Shown here: one piece after another, positions 21,297 to 29,995 of the stretch | Position numbering within the stretch: the first letter of the stretch is position 1 | Layout of the letters: the number at the start of each line of letters is the position of its first letter | Assembly (NCBI RefSeq): GCF_009759685.1 | Contig: NZ_CP046654.1 | Location: 2,542,001 to 2,606,000 of the forward strand | Direction: 5' to 3' | Length of the DNA: 64,000 nt | Source of the DNA: Acinetobacter baumannii | GTDB taxonomy: Bacteria > Pseudomonadota > Gammaproteobacteria > Pseudomonadales > Moraxellaceae | The notes under the pieces: model-generated | The model's input: only the letters and a program-made list of their open reading frames with translations | Databases searched by the model: none | What the model was told of the DNA's origin: nothing | Position numbers and translations under genes: made by a program

Positions 21297-22175
21297 ATGA
21301 AAAAATTATTTAGCGTACTGTTCAGTGCCTCTGTACTGACACTGACTGCATGTAATAAACAGCCTGCACAAACTGAAAATACAGCAGCAGCCAAAGATAA
21401 AACTGAGTCGGTTCGTACAATTAAATTGGTTTCAACAGGTTCTGATACGGACGTATGGAAATATGTAGCAACACTTCCTGAAACTGCTCAAGCGGGCATT
21501 AAACTCGAAGTGACCAATTTAACTGACTATGTTGTGCTCAATACGTCTGTAGCAAGTGGCGAACAAGATGTAAATGCGTTCCAGTCATTCAACTATTTGG
21601 CAGCTTATAATGCTTCAAATAAAGCTAAAGTTGCTGCTGTTGCGACAACTTACTTGGAACCAATGGGTATTTATGCAAATAAAGTTAAAACCGTTGATGA
21701 GTTTCCACAAGGCGCGACCATTGCAATTCCAAACGATACTGCTAACGAAGCGCGTGCATTAACATTATTACAGTCTGCTAAACTGATTAAACTTAAACCA
21801 GGTTTTGACCCTGTAAAAGGGACAGTGAATGATATTGCTGAAAACCCTAAAAACTTACAATTAAAACCAATTCAAATGACTACAGCGGTTCGTGTTAAAA
21901 ACGATGTAGATGCAATTGTACTGGGTAATACATTGGCACTTGAGGGTGGCCTCAATGTAATGAAAGACGCAATCTTCCGTGAGCCAATCGATCAGTCTAC
22001 TAAGCTTTATGTCAACTTATTGGGTGTTGCTGAAGCGAACAAAAATGACCCGATCTATACGAAGCTTGGTGAACTTTACCACTTACCTAAAGTTCAAAAG
22101 TTTGTAAATGAAAAATTTGGCGGCACAAAAGTTGAAGTGAACAAACCTGTTTCTGAATTTGCAGACATCAAATAA
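21297..22175 (+). CDS. metQ: MetQ/NlpA-family substrate-binding lipoprotein
   Basis: Substrate-binding lipoprotein of a methionine-type ABC importer. The N-terminus is a lipoprotein signal with lipobox LTAC (Cys19). The mature part has the NlpA fold signatures (VTNLTDYVVLNTSVASGEQDVNAFQSFNYL and TIAIPNDTANEARALTLLQ). It has 292 residues, slightly longer than E. coli MetQ because of a polar linker after the lipid anchor. No metN or metI is nearby, so it is an orphan binding protein that must use a permease encoded elsewhere. The substrate (methionine or another sulfur compound) is not certain. A structured leader and a terminator bracket it as a single-gene unit. Confidence 0.85.
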   Translation: MKKLFSVLFSASVLTLTACNKQPAQTENTAAAKDKTESVRTIKLVSTGSDTDVWKYVATLPETAQAGIKLEVTNLTDYVVLNTSVASGEQDVNAFQSFNYLAAYNASNKAKVAAVATTYLEPMGIYANKVKTVDEFPQGATIAIPNDTANEARALTLLQSAKLIKLKPGFDPVKGTVNDIAENPKNLQLKPIQMTTAVRVKNDVDAIVLGNTLALEGGLNVMKDAIFREPIDQSTKLYVNLLGVAEANKNDPIYTKLGELYHLPKVQKFVNEKFGGTKVEVNKPVSEFADIK

Positions 22176-22202
22176 GTAATTTTTTAATTAAAATTATTTT
22201 TT

Positions 22203-22240
22203 AAAGCTAAGTCGCGGTTATCGTGGCTTAGCTTTATTTT
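22203..22240 (+). terminator. Intrinsic terminator of the MetQ-like gene
   Basis: AAAGCTAAG (22203-22211) pairs with CTTAGCTTT (22227-22235), followed by ATTTTATTT. Confidence 0.88.
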
Positions 22241-22964
22241 ATTTGGAAGAATGCCATTTTCTTCCTCCGTATATGTATCTAGAAATTTTTCACCCAACAC
22301 TATTTAAATGCATTAACGCTTTCTATAGGAATTCCTCTTTAATAGGAGGATCGAAGATTAAGTCTTAATTATCTAGTGTTCATTCTCTTTATAAACCCTA
22401 CTTTAACAATAACTTGTTAATTATTTATCCTTACTTTTTAATGATCTAATTTAAATCAAATGTCATTTTGTGTGCTTGACTACAAGAGGGTGGAATACTA
22501 TTCTTCGCATGCTGGCCACAATGCCAGTCGGTTTTAGCAGACCGTTCCGAAAAGCATTAAAAGAGCAATCTTTTAGTGACGAACCCTCGTGCCCCCTCTA
22601 CGGCGGAACGGGAGGGGGACACCTTCGGGTGTGCTGGGTTTTTTCGGCCAGTCTGCTAACCCCCTTTCGTTCTGCCACCATAATTTAAATGTTTTGGCAG
22701 AACTCCCAATAAAAAGGAGTTGGCTTTGCACATCCATTATTTCTTGGCACTCATTGCCATAAGCTATAACGACACAACTTAATAATTTAAAGCAGCTTGA
22801 TAGCCTGTAGGGTTTTCATGCTTTAAGTCATTACGGCTCAAAAAACTTGTATTAACTATAAAACTTGAGATGTGCCAAGCACAGTCTTTATGGCTTTGCT
22901 GTGCCTTTTTTCTCCCAAAAAAGTATCTCTTTTAGAAACAACAAGAATTGATAACGGTAAAACT
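22241..22964. other. Gene-free region holding structured RNA elements
   Basis: This stretch carries no gene that can be supported. Its centre (about 22480-22720) is GC-richer than its surroundings and full of inverted repeats, described separately as a C4-like RNA. Near its right end GCACAG and CTGTGC followed by six T residues (about 22880-22910) form a terminator-like hairpin just before the TetR gene. Confidence 0.5.
22575..22705 (+). ncRNA. C4-like antisense RNA candidate (P4-type phage immunity)
   Basis: A compact multi-stem structure is visible. The outer stem is AACCC (22582-22586) with GGGTT (22636-22640). Inside it lie CCCCCTC (22592-22598) with GAGGGGG (22612-22618), and ACACC-TTCG-GGTGT (22619-22632). 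A T-run follows. GTCTGCTAA at 22651-22659 is exactly complementary to TTAGCAGAC at 22534-22542, upstream in the same transcript, as expected for antisense control in C4 RNAs of P1/P4-type elements. A further stem, GTTCTGCC (22669-22676) and GGCAGAAC (22696-22703), follows. The assignment rests on structural resemblance. Confidence 0.5.
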
Positions 22965-23507
22965 ATGCCAAATTTAGAAACCTCTTCCAAAAAATTACAT
23001 GTTATTCGTACGGCTATAAACTTATTTACTACCTATGGATTTCACACCACGGGTGTAGATCTGATTGTTAAAAAATCCGAAATTCCAAAAGCTACGCTCT
23101 ATAACTACTTTCACTCAAAAGAAGGTCTAATTGAAATGTGCATCGCCTTTCAAAAAAGCCTGCTGAAAGAAGAAGTGCTCGCGATTATTTACTCAAACCG
23201 TTACTGCACGCCAACTGATAAGCTCAAAGAAATTGTGGTTTTACATGTCAACTTGAATAGTCTGTACCATTTATTACTTAAAGCCTTTTTTGAAATTAAA
23301 GGGACATATCCTCAAGCTTACCGTATGGCAATCGAGTATAGAAAATGGCTAACTCGAGAACTTTTTGACCTAATTTTTAGTTTGGAAACTCGCGCCTTAA
23401 AACCTGATGCCGATATGGTTTTAAACCTAATAGATGGTTTGATGTTTGGGTTTTTAAGTACCAATAGTTTGAGTGAAAGGGATGAGGTGTTGGAGCGGTT
23501 TTTTTAA
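22965..23507 (+). CDS. TetR-family transcriptional regulator
   Basis: A 180-residue repressor. The helix-turn-helix is AINLFTTYGFHTTGVDLIVKKSEIPKATLYNYF at about residues 17-49. The ATG at 22965 was chosen because it directly precedes the usual short N-terminal arm. The frame is open upstream to 22872, but there it runs through a terminator-like hairpin. The C-terminal domain is not diagnostic and no operon partner follows. It sits beside the C4-like RNA region, so it may be part of a small mobile-element remnant. Confidence 0.82.
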   Translation: MPNLETSSKKLHVIRTAINLFTTYGFHTTGVDLIVKKSEIPKATLYNYFHSKEGLIEMCIAFQKSLLKEEVLAIIYSNRYCTPTDKLKEIVVLHVNLNSLYHLLLKAFFEIKGTYPQAYRMAIEYRKWLTRELFDLIFSLETRALKPDADMVLNLIDGLMFGFLSTNSLSERDEVLERFF

Positions 23508-23533
23508 ATAACTTGATGAATAGTGCTTTGGAA

Positions 23534-23570
23534 CAAGATGCTTTTGAAAAGGTAGTTCTAAAGCATCTTG
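23534..23570. terminator. Hairpin between converging genes
   Basis: CAAGATGCTTT (23534-23544) and AAAGCATCTTG (23560-23570) pair perfectly with a 15-base loop. It lies between the converging TetR gene and the secreted-protein gene and may end both transcripts. Confidence 0.5.
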
Positions 23571-23647
23571 CTCACTTAGTTTATATGGATCTGATATTTT
23601 AAGATAAACAGGATTATTGGCTCTTATTTTCAGAGTTTGATTTTGAC

Positions 23648-24118
23648 TTATTGAGACTCATCTAAATCACGTTCGCGGCATGATAATTCATAATAATTAC
23701 CTTTTGGCAGAGAACTAATTTTAAACCCATAGTAAGTGCTATCGGTTTCTATCGGAGCGATATTACATTGCTTCTTTTTTGCAAATTTTTCAATTAATTT
23801 TAAATTGGTGGTTTGCTTAAATACAGCTCCCCAACCCTCACTCACACAACAGCCCACATATTCAGACATATATTCATCTGAAATAAGTACAACGTTTTGT
23901 CCCATAAATTCATAAGGTTTTTTGAGTTTGTATATATCGTTATAGTCTGCTCTTGAAATATTAGGTTTTTTGGCTAGGAAACCTTTTTGTTTAAGAATTT
24001 GAAACTTTAAAAAATCTTCAGGACCAGTACCAAGTCCCCGATAAATCGAGCTATTTTCCTCTGCAAAACTATATGAGCTGAAAATGCTAACTAAGCTTAA
24101 AAGTAATAATTTTTTCAT
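23648..24118 (-). CDS. Uncharacterised secreted protein
   Basis: I do not recognise this family. The 156-residue product starts with a Sec signal peptide (MKKLLLLSLVSIFSSYSFA), so the mature part of about 137 residues should be periplasmic or exported. It contains a vicinal cysteine pair in YVGCCVSEGWG and two more cysteines (KKQCNIAP and ELSCRERD), enough for two disulfides. It is lysine- and tyrosine-rich, ends with an acidic tail and has no membrane segment after the signal. It stands alone, convergent to the TetR gene and divergent from the lipoprotein operon. Confidence 0.75.
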   Translation of the reverse strand: MKKLLLLSLVSIFSSYSFAEENSSIYRGLGTGPEDFLKFQILKQKGFLAKKPNISRADYNDIYKLKKPYEFMGQNVVLISDEYMSEYVGCCVSEGWGAVFKQTTNLKLIEKFAKKKQCNIAPIETDSTYYGFKISSLPKGNYYELSCRERDLDESQ

Positions 24119-24417
24119 TTGTAATTTCAGAAGTTGTATTAGGGCATAATTGTTTCATATCTTCTTTAAAGCGTAAAGTAAGTAGCTGATTTTTATATTA
24201 TAGATAGATTTTTCTATACCACGGCAAACCATAATTAATTTACTAATAATAGGTTTCATATAATTAACTATCTATAGAATAAATTTTTTGCTTCTTTAAA
24301 AATTATTTAAACGAATTAAGTAAATTTTTTATCAGAGTCCTAATTTATTTGCTTATTGGATAGTCTTTTTGTATATAATATGTATTCTTTGTATTTATTT
24401 ATCTTTATAGAGTAAAC
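24119..24417. promoter_or_regulatory. Divergent promoter region, AT-rich
   Basis: It separates the leftward secreted-protein gene from the rightward CsgG-like operon. The stretch from 24280 is strongly AT-rich, with TATAAT (24375-24380) about 40 bases before the CsgG-like start as a plausible -10. No gene is seen. Confidence 0.35.
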
Positions 24418-25089
24418 ATGAAAAAAATATTAATCATTACTATGGCGAGTTCTTTCGGTTTAATTGCGTGTTCAACTACTGAAACTTCAAGAACGATACA
24501 AAGTCCACAAGTCACTGCTGCTACTGCTACAACAAAATATATCGGAGTAAAAACTCCTATTTCTATTGGTAAGTTTGATAATCGCTCTAGTTATATGAGA
24601 GGCGTTTTCTCTGATAATGTCGATCGTTTAGGTGGGCAGGCGAAAACTATTCTTGAAACACATTTACAGCAAACTGGCTATTTTTCAGTTTTAAACCGTG
24701 ACAATCTATCAGAAATTAAACAAGAAGTAGGCTATAGCAATACTGCTCAATCTATTAAAGGTGCTCGCTACGTTATTACTGGTGATGTCTCTGAATTTGG
24801 TCGTAAAGAAGTAGGCGATCAACAGTTATTTGGTATTTTAGGACGCGGTAAACAACAAGTTGCTTATGCCAAAGTTAATTTAAATATTGTTGATGTAAAA
24901 ACATCAGAAGTTGTGCATTCGGTACAAGGTGCTGGTGAATATGCATTAGGTGCACGTGAAGTTTTAGGCTTTGGTACTACAGCTTCTTACGATTCTACGT
25001 TAAATGGTAAAGTACTCGACTTAGCTGTTCGTGAAGCAGTAAATAATCTTGTGACAGATATTCAAAATAACCGTTGGTCAATTCAATAA
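24418..25089 (+). CDS. CsgG/HfaB-family outer-membrane lipoprotein
   Basis: Lipoprotein of the CsgG family, whose founding members form nonameric secretion pores for curli. The signal and lipobox are MKKILIITMASSFGLIAC with lipidated Cys18. The CsgG domain is recognisable from IGKFDNRSSYMRGVFSDNVD through LETHLQQTGYFSVLNRDNLSEI and GARYVITGDVSEF to the C-terminus. It is 223 residues, shorter than E. coli CsgG (277). It begins a three-gene lipoprotein operon with the DUF4810 and DUF799 genes, an arrangement common in Gram-negative bacteria whose function is not established. Confidence 0.88.
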   Translation: MKKILIITMASSFGLIACSTTETSRTIQSPQVTAATATTKYIGVKTPISIGKFDNRSSYMRGVFSDNVDRLGGQAKTILETHLQQTGYFSVLNRDNLSEIKQEVGYSNTAQSIKGARYVITGDVSEFGRKEVGDQQLFGILGRGKQQVAYAKVNLNIVDVKTSEVVHSVQGAGEYALGAREVLGFGTTASYDSTLNGKVLDLAVREAVNNLVTDIQNNRWSIQ

Positions 25090-25106
25090 TTTTGGATATG
25101 TGTTAG

Positions 25107-25475
25107 ATGAAAAAAATTCTTTTTAGCAGTTTTCTTGCGATGAGTTTGGTGGGTTGTGCCGCTGGTCCTCAACCTTTATACAATTGGGGAACTTATACTC
25201 ATCAAACCTATTTGATGTATAACGCACCTGAAAAAGCAACGCCAAATACGCAGATCACAAAATTAGAAGCAGAGATTGAAAAAACCAAAGGTAAGGGCCT
25301 AGCTGTACCACCGGGGTTATATGCTCATTTAGGATTATTGTATTTACAAGAAAATAATTCTCAAAAAGCAATCGAGTATTTCCAACTTGAACGTCAAGTA
25401 TATCCAGAATCTACTGTTTTAATGGATCGCTTATTGCAAAAAATGAATGCGAATGGTGGGAATGCAAAATCATGA
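25107..25475 (+). CDS. DUF4810 lipoprotein
   Basis: A 122-residue lipoprotein with lipobox LVGC (Cys17). The mature part contains LYNWGTYTHQTYLMY, the signature of DUF4810, and then a short TPR-like helical part (PPGLYAHLGLLYLQENNSQKAIEYFQLERQ). It lies 17 bp after the CsgG-like gene and overlaps the DUF799 gene by four bases. It may serve as an accessory or scaffolding lipoprotein of the CsgG-like complex. Confidence 0.85.
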   Translation: MKKILFSSFLAMSLVGCAAGPQPLYNWGTYTHQTYLMYNAPEKATPNTQITKLEAEIEKTKGKGLAVPPGLYAHLGLLYLQENNSQKAIEYFQLERQVYPESTVLMDRLLQKMNANGGNAKS

Positions 25476-26149
25476 TTAAGAAACTTCTCATTGCCAGCTT
25501 GGTCATTTCTAGCCTTGCATTTACAGGATGTGCAGTTACTGCACCACCTAATAAAGATATTACGGCCTATAAAGCCCATATGCCAAAGTCAATTTTGGTA
25601 TTGCCACCAGTCAATGATTCACCTGATGTAAAAGCGACCTATAGTTATTGGCCTACCGTGGTGGCACCTGTAGCAGAAGCTGGCTATTATGTTTTTCCAA
25701 TCTCTGTTGTAGACAACATGTTTAAAGAGAATGGCGTTACTAATGGCAACGATGCTCAGTCTATTTCACCTCAGAAATTACAAGAAATTTTTGGCGCAGA
25801 TGCTGCTCTCTATATTCGAATTAAAGAATATGGCTCTAAATATCAAGTCATTCAAAGTGTTGCTACAGTAAGTGCAGATGCAAAACTTGTTGATTTGAAA
25901 ACGGGAGATGTGATTTGGACAGGTGAGAAAAAACTTGTTCAAGCGAGTAGTGATGGTAATGCGGGTTTAATAGGGATGGTCGTTGGGGCTTTAGTTGAAC
26001 AGATTGCTGGCAGCTTTAATGATAGAGCTTATCCATTAGCAAGTATGGTCAATACTCAACTGTTTACCCCGACTAATTATAATCCAGGTATGGGGTTATT
26101 ATACGGACCACGTTCACCTAAATTTCAACAAGATGGCGTAGCTAAGTAA
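25472..26149 (+). CDS. DUF799/GNA1162-family lipoprotein
   Basis: A 225-residue lipoprotein with lipobox FTGC (Cys20). It contains the GNA1162/DUF799 signature PKSILVLPPVNDSPDVKATYSYWPTVVAPVAEAGYYVFP. The Neisseria member is a surface antigen candidate, and the fold resembles periplasmic ABC-type auxiliary proteins. Its start overlaps the previous stop (ATGA), showing translational coupling, and it ends the operon. It is likely outer-membrane associated together with the two preceding lipoproteins. Confidence 0.87.
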   Translation: MIKKLLIASLVISSLAFTGCAVTAPPNKDITAYKAHMPKSILVLPPVNDSPDVKATYSYWPTVVAPVAEAGYYVFPISVVDNMFKENGVTNGNDAQSISPQKLQEIFGADAALYIRIKEYGSKYQVIQSVATVSADAKLVDLKTGDVIWTGEKKLVQASSDGNAGLIGMVVGALVEQIAGSFNDRAYPLASMVNTQLFTPTNYNPGMGLLYGPRSPKFQQDGVAK

Positions 26150-26289
26150 ATTAAACTCAAGCTAGTTTCTTAATTTCTTAAATAAGTTGCTTCATATATT
26201 TGCTATGTGGAGCACTTTATAAAAGTTGAGTTTAAGCAGGAGAGTCAGTTGAAAATTGATTTTACCTGCTTAATTCAATTGAAATTAGT

Positions 26290-26649
26290 TTATTTCTTTA
26301 CTTTAAAACGGTATTTGCATTTTAGGCAGCGGTAGTCCTGAAATATATTTTTATCGATCATTACACCTGCTTTTTTACCAAAAATATTACCCACTACACC
26401 GCCAGTAATACCTGCACTGATTGCACCGACAAATGTGCCTACAGTACCGCCAACAATTACACCCAATGGTCCAGCTACAGTACCAATCGCTGCTCCTATA
26501 GAAGCACCTGTTGCAGCACCACCTACGGTACCCGCTGTAGTCCCTGCAGCTGTTAATAAAACACCGCCAGTGGTTTTAAGTAGTTTGTCATGGTCACGTG
26601 TTTCAATTTCTGTAGAACCACACTTTGGGCATTGCAGCGTTTTTTCCAT
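26290..26649 (-). CDS. Zinc-ribbon and glycine-zipper membrane protein
   Basis: I do not recognise a named family. The 119-residue protein has CPKCGS near the N-terminus and CLKCKYRF near the C-terminus, four cysteines that could form one split zinc ribbon. Between them lies a long Gly/Ala/Thr-rich segment (GGVLLTAAGTTAGTVGGAATG onward) with the G-x-x-x-G spacing of glycine-zipper membrane helices. The start at 26649 has a good AGGAAA Shine-Dalgarno, so 16 further upstream codons were left out. It stands alone. Membrane insertion is inferred. Confidence 0.75.
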   Translation of the reverse strand: MEKTLQCPKCGSTEIETRDHDKLLKTTGGVLLTAAGTTAGTVGGAATGASIGAAIGTVAGPLGVIVGGTVGTFVGAISAGITGGVVGNIFGKKAGVMIDKNIFQDYRCLKCKYRFKVKK

Positions 26650-27027
26650 AAAATTTTTCCTGTCTTTCATCATTAAGCGACGCAGTGAATGGAGCAAAAT
26701 CAGTAAAGTGGATAAAAGAGCTATTTATGAAGCGTCTTTTCCTGATTGATGATCGCGATATATCTGGTCAGCCACGATTTTAGCTGAACATTGACACAAA
26801 TATTTATAGATCATGTAAACACTTGTACCTTAATAATCATCTCTTAAAAATGTCTTAAGCACTATTTTTAAATGGATAGCATATAACTAAAAACTACTAA
26901 GTGATGGATGATTGATCAGACGAGATGCAGATATTTGGTCTGTTGAAATTTGCAAAGAGGTGAGACTTGTTTACAACCGCTTAAAACAATAAAGGCTTAT
27001 TCTGTTTGAATAAGCCTTTTAGGACGT
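26650..27027. other. Gene-free spacer with a terminator at its right end
   Basis: Nothing codes convincingly between the zinc-ribbon gene and the permease. The left part should hold the zinc-ribbon promoter. The only clear element is the hairpin at 26991-27019. Confidence 0.4.
26991..27019 (-). terminator. Intrinsic terminator of the APC permease gene
   Basis: AAAGGCTTATTC (26991-27002) and GAATAAGCCTTT (27008-27019) form a perfect 12-bp stem with a TGTTT loop. On the minus strand it is followed by a T-rich stretch, fitting termination of the leftward permease gene. Confidence 0.85.
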
Positions 27028-28386
27028 TCAGAGTGATTTATCTAACCTTAAAACTTTATATAAAGCAAGCATTAAAGTAATCCAGATCGGAATTAAAATT
27101 ACTGATTCTTTAAAGCCTTGAGTCCACATAATGTATAAAATCATGCCGATAAAAGCGAGCACGACATAGTTACTCAAAGGCGAAAATAGAGCAGGAAATT
27201 TGGCAACTTTTCCATCTAGTTTCATAGCTTGCTTAAACTTTAAATGGGTAAAGCTAATAATTGCCCAGTTCAAAACCAAAGCTGCAACAGCCATATACAT
27301 AAGATGGCTTAAAGCTTCTTCTGGTACAAAGTAGTTGAGTAAAACACACCCAAAAATCAGGATAGAAGAGAAGATCACAGCAGCTGTGGGTACACCTTGT
27401 TTGCTTACTTTTGCAAAGACTTTAGGGGCATTGCCCTGTACTGCCAGCCTATACAACATTCGGCTGTTGGCATACATGCCGCTGTTATAAACTGAAAGTG
27501 CAGCAGTCAAAATAATAAAGTTAAGTAAATGTGCCGCCCAACCAATGCCAAGCTGACTAAAAATCATGACAAAAGGGCTTTTATCTAAACCACCAAGGTC
27601 CAGTTGGTTCCATGGAATAAGCGACATAATAATTGCGAGCGAGGCCACGTAAAAAACCAAAATTCGAAAAATAACTTGGTTGATCGCTTGTGGAATACTT
27701 TTTTCAGGATTTTCTGCTTCAGCAGCGGTCATTCCAATCAGTTCAATACCGCCAAATGCAAACATTAAAAAGGCGAGCATATAGAACAAACCCGAAAAGC
27801 CATGCGGGAAAAATCCGCCATGTTGCCATAGGTTTGAAAAGCTCGCTATAGAATCATTGCCGGCTGTAAGTAATAAATATAAGCCAAACACAATCATTGA
27901 AATGACTGCGGTAACTTTAATAATGGCTAACCAAAATTCAGATTCGCCATAAAATTTAACATTGCCTAAGTTCAAGCACGTGACCAGCACAAAGAAAAAT
28001 AAAACCGAAACCCATGCTGGAATATGAGGCCACCAATAATGTACATATTTAGCCACGGCGGTAAGCTCAGTCATCGCAACTAAAATGTACACAACCCAAT
28101 AGTTCCAGCCCGATAAAAAACCGGGAAATCTTCCCCAATACTTTTGTGCAAAATAGCTAAAAGAGCCAACTACAGGTTCTTCGACAATCATTTCACCCAT
28201 TTGGCGCATAATTAAAAATGCAACCAAACCAACAATGGCATAACCCAAAATGATTGAAGGACCAGCAGACTGAATGACTTGTGCAGAGCCTAAAAAAAGT
28301 CCTGTGCCCACAGCACCACCCATAGCGATTAACTGGATGTGACGATTTTTAAGTCCACGTTTTAATTGGGAAGATGAGTTACTCAA
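27028..28386 (-). CDS. APC-family amino acid permease
   Basis: Inner-membrane proton-coupled amino acid transporter of the AroP/GabP/ProY type, 452 residues with twelve predicted helices. Family signatures are GLKNRHIQLIAMGGAVGTGLF at helix 1 and IELIGMTAAEAENPEKSIPQA. The frame begins with TTG (28386); there is a stop five codons upstream and no other ATG before helix 1, so TTG is the probable start. It lies next to genes for polyamine or amino-acid oxidation and may import their substrate. The substrate (GABA, proline or an aromatic amino acid) cannot be fixed from sequence. Confidence 0.88.
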   Translation of the reverse strand: MSNSSSQLKRGLKNRHIQLIAMGGAVGTGLFLGSAQVIQSAGPSIILGYAIVGLVAFLIMRQMGEMIVEEPVVGSFSYFAQKYWGRFPGFLSGWNYWVVYILVAMTELTAVAKYVHYWWPHIPAWVSVLFFFVLVTCLNLGNVKFYGESEFWLAIIKVTAVISMIVFGLYLLLTAGNDSIASFSNLWQHGGFFPHGFSGLFYMLAFLMFAFGGIELIGMTAAEAENPEKSIPQAINQVIFRILVFYVASLAIIMSLIPWNQLDLGGLDKSPFVMIFSQLGIGWAAHLLNFIILTAALSVYNSGMYANSRMLYRLAVQGNAPKVFAKVSKQGVPTAAVIFSSILIFGCVLLNYFVPEEALSHLMYMAVAALVLNWAIISFTHLKFKQAMKLDGKVAKFPALFSPLSNYVVLAFIGMILYIMWTQGFKESVILIPIWITLMLALYKVLRLDKSL

Positions 28387-28530
28387 AATACTATGCGCTG
28401 TCTAAAAAAGCTGGCGCTATTGTAATGGATTGAATAGGGATAACCTAGTTTGAAAAGCAATATTGCCTTTATATAAAAAGATTCGCACAAAACTGTACGA
28501 ATCCTTTTTAGAAAATGATGTTTTTCTAAA

Positions 28531-29976
28531 TTAGAAAGATACCATTTTGCCTGGGTTAATCATTGCACCGATGCCATACATACTTTTTGCGAGTGGAATA
28601 ACGACAGGGGCAAGCGTACGGCCAAAAATAATATTTTGATGGTCAATGTTAGATAACATTTCAAAGTCATTAGATTGCCCAACAAAGTCATTTGCAATGG
28701 CTTTACCAATACGTACCGTTTGTGCCACGCCGTGACCGCTCCAGCCGTGAACTGCATAAATCGGGAACTTGTTACCAAACTTACGGCTGTCGACTGCACC
28801 ATTAACGGTTAAATCAGTAGTGCCACTCCAGACAAAATCCATTTCTAGATTTTTAATTTGAGGGAAAACTGTATGAATTCGATGCTCTAGGTAATTTAAA
28901 GTTTTCTCTGGCCCCCAGCATGTGCCAGTACCTTGCCCACCAAATAATAAGCGGTTGTTAAACACAGGACGGTAGTAATCAATCTGGAACTGAGTGTCAT
29001 AAACCGGATGTCCAAATGGCAGAAGCTCTTTGGTATCAAACTCTAAAGGAGCGGTGGTCGCGACATAAGTGTAAAACGGAATAGTGGTATTGTTCTGCTC
29101 AGATAAAAGTTTAAACGAGGCATGGTGTACCGCTAAAACTACAGACTTTTTGGCTTTCACGACTGCATTTGCTGTGTGAACATAAATACCATCTGCCTTT
29201 TCTTCTATTGAAATAACTTCTGTTTGTTCATAAACACTACCGCCGTTTTTGCAAAAGCCATAAATTAAACCACGGTTTAGAGCCAACGGATGAATTTGTC
29301 CACCTAACTCATCAATTAAACCGCCTGTATAGTAGTCTGACTTAATAAAGTCCATGAGTTCATGTTTACCCACAATACGAGTATGGTCTTCACCTAAGTA
29401 TTTTCGGGCATCGGCACCTTGGGTTAAGCCAACCAAATGTCCTTCATGAACGGCGGCAGTAATATGCCCGTATTTACGGTCAAAGTTGAGTTGGTATTTT
29501 TCAGAGATATCATCAATGAGTTGCATGGCTTCCGTAGAAGTAAAATGCCATAGCTTTTTGGCATCTTCATAACTTAATCGGTCAGCCATTTCTTGAGCTT
29601 CCCAGCGTGCTAAACCTGGGGTAAGTTGTCCGCCATTTCGCCCTGAAGCTGCACTACCAATACGGTTTTTTTCTAATAAAACGGTATCTACGCCTTGTTC
29701 AGCTAAGTGTAGGGCAGTCGATGAACCTAATAAACCACCACCAATAACCACGACATCACATTCAATATCAGCATTTAAACTGTCAAATGTATGCCAATCG
29801 GACAGGGAACTTTCATAGTAGTTTGCTGGGTTATTTACCGAAGTGCCATTAACCGTAGTTGAGTCAAATTTCGCGTGTTTTGGATTTAACCAGCTCCATT
29901 CTTTACCCACTTGTAAAGACTGACTTGGTTTATATTCCACATCTTTTAAAAGTTGAGGTTTAGAAATAATTTTCAT
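28531..29976 (-). CDS. FAD-dependent amine oxidoreductase (PuuB/DadA-like)
   Basis: Flavin oxidase of the DAO family, 481 residues from the ATG at 29976, which follows a clear AAGGAA Shine-Dalgarno. The dinucleotide-binding motif VVIGGGLLGSSTALHLAEQG lies near residues 76-95, followed by the flavin-contacting GSAASGRNGGQL block. This RNGGQ pattern and the C-terminal YAVHGWSGHGVAQTVRIGK segment fit gamma-glutamylputrescine oxidase (PuuB) and related amine oxidases. The upstream gene encodes an amine or amino-acid permease 19 bp away, and an aminobutyraldehyde-type dehydrogenase is nearby. The likely role is oxidation of a polyamine derivative. puuA is not in the window. Confidence 0.87.
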   Translation of the reverse strand: MKIISKPQLLKDVEYKPSQSLQVGKEWSWLNPKHAKFDSTTVNGTSVNNPANYYESSLSDWHTFDSLNADIECDVVVIGGGLLGSSTALHLAEQGVDTVLLEKNRIGSAASGRNGGQLTPGLARWEAQEMADRLSYEDAKKLWHFTSTEAMQLIDDISEKYQLNFDRKYGHITAAVHEGHLVGLTQGADARKYLGEDHTRIVGKHELMDFIKSDYYTGGLIDELGGQIHPLALNRGLIYGFCKNGGSVYEQTEVISIEEKADGIYVHTANAVVKAKKSVVLAVHHASFKLLSEQNNTTIPFYTYVATTAPLEFDTKELLPFGHPVYDTQFQIDYYRPVFNNRLLFGGQGTGTCWGPEKTLNYLEHRIHTVFPQIKNLEMDFVWSGTTDLTVNGAVDSRKFGNKFPIYAVHGWSGHGVAQTVRIGKAIANDFVGQSNDFEMLSNIDHQNIIFGRTLAPVVIPLAKSMYGIGAMINPGKMVSF

Positions 29977-29995
29977 GACGATGTTCCTTAAAAAA

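Noticed and set aside
22470..22688. A 72-codon open frame over the C4-like region
   Set aside because: The same bases form dense inverted repeats and the peptide looks unlike a normal protein. An Ash-like phage peptide is conceivable, but the RNA reading is better supported.
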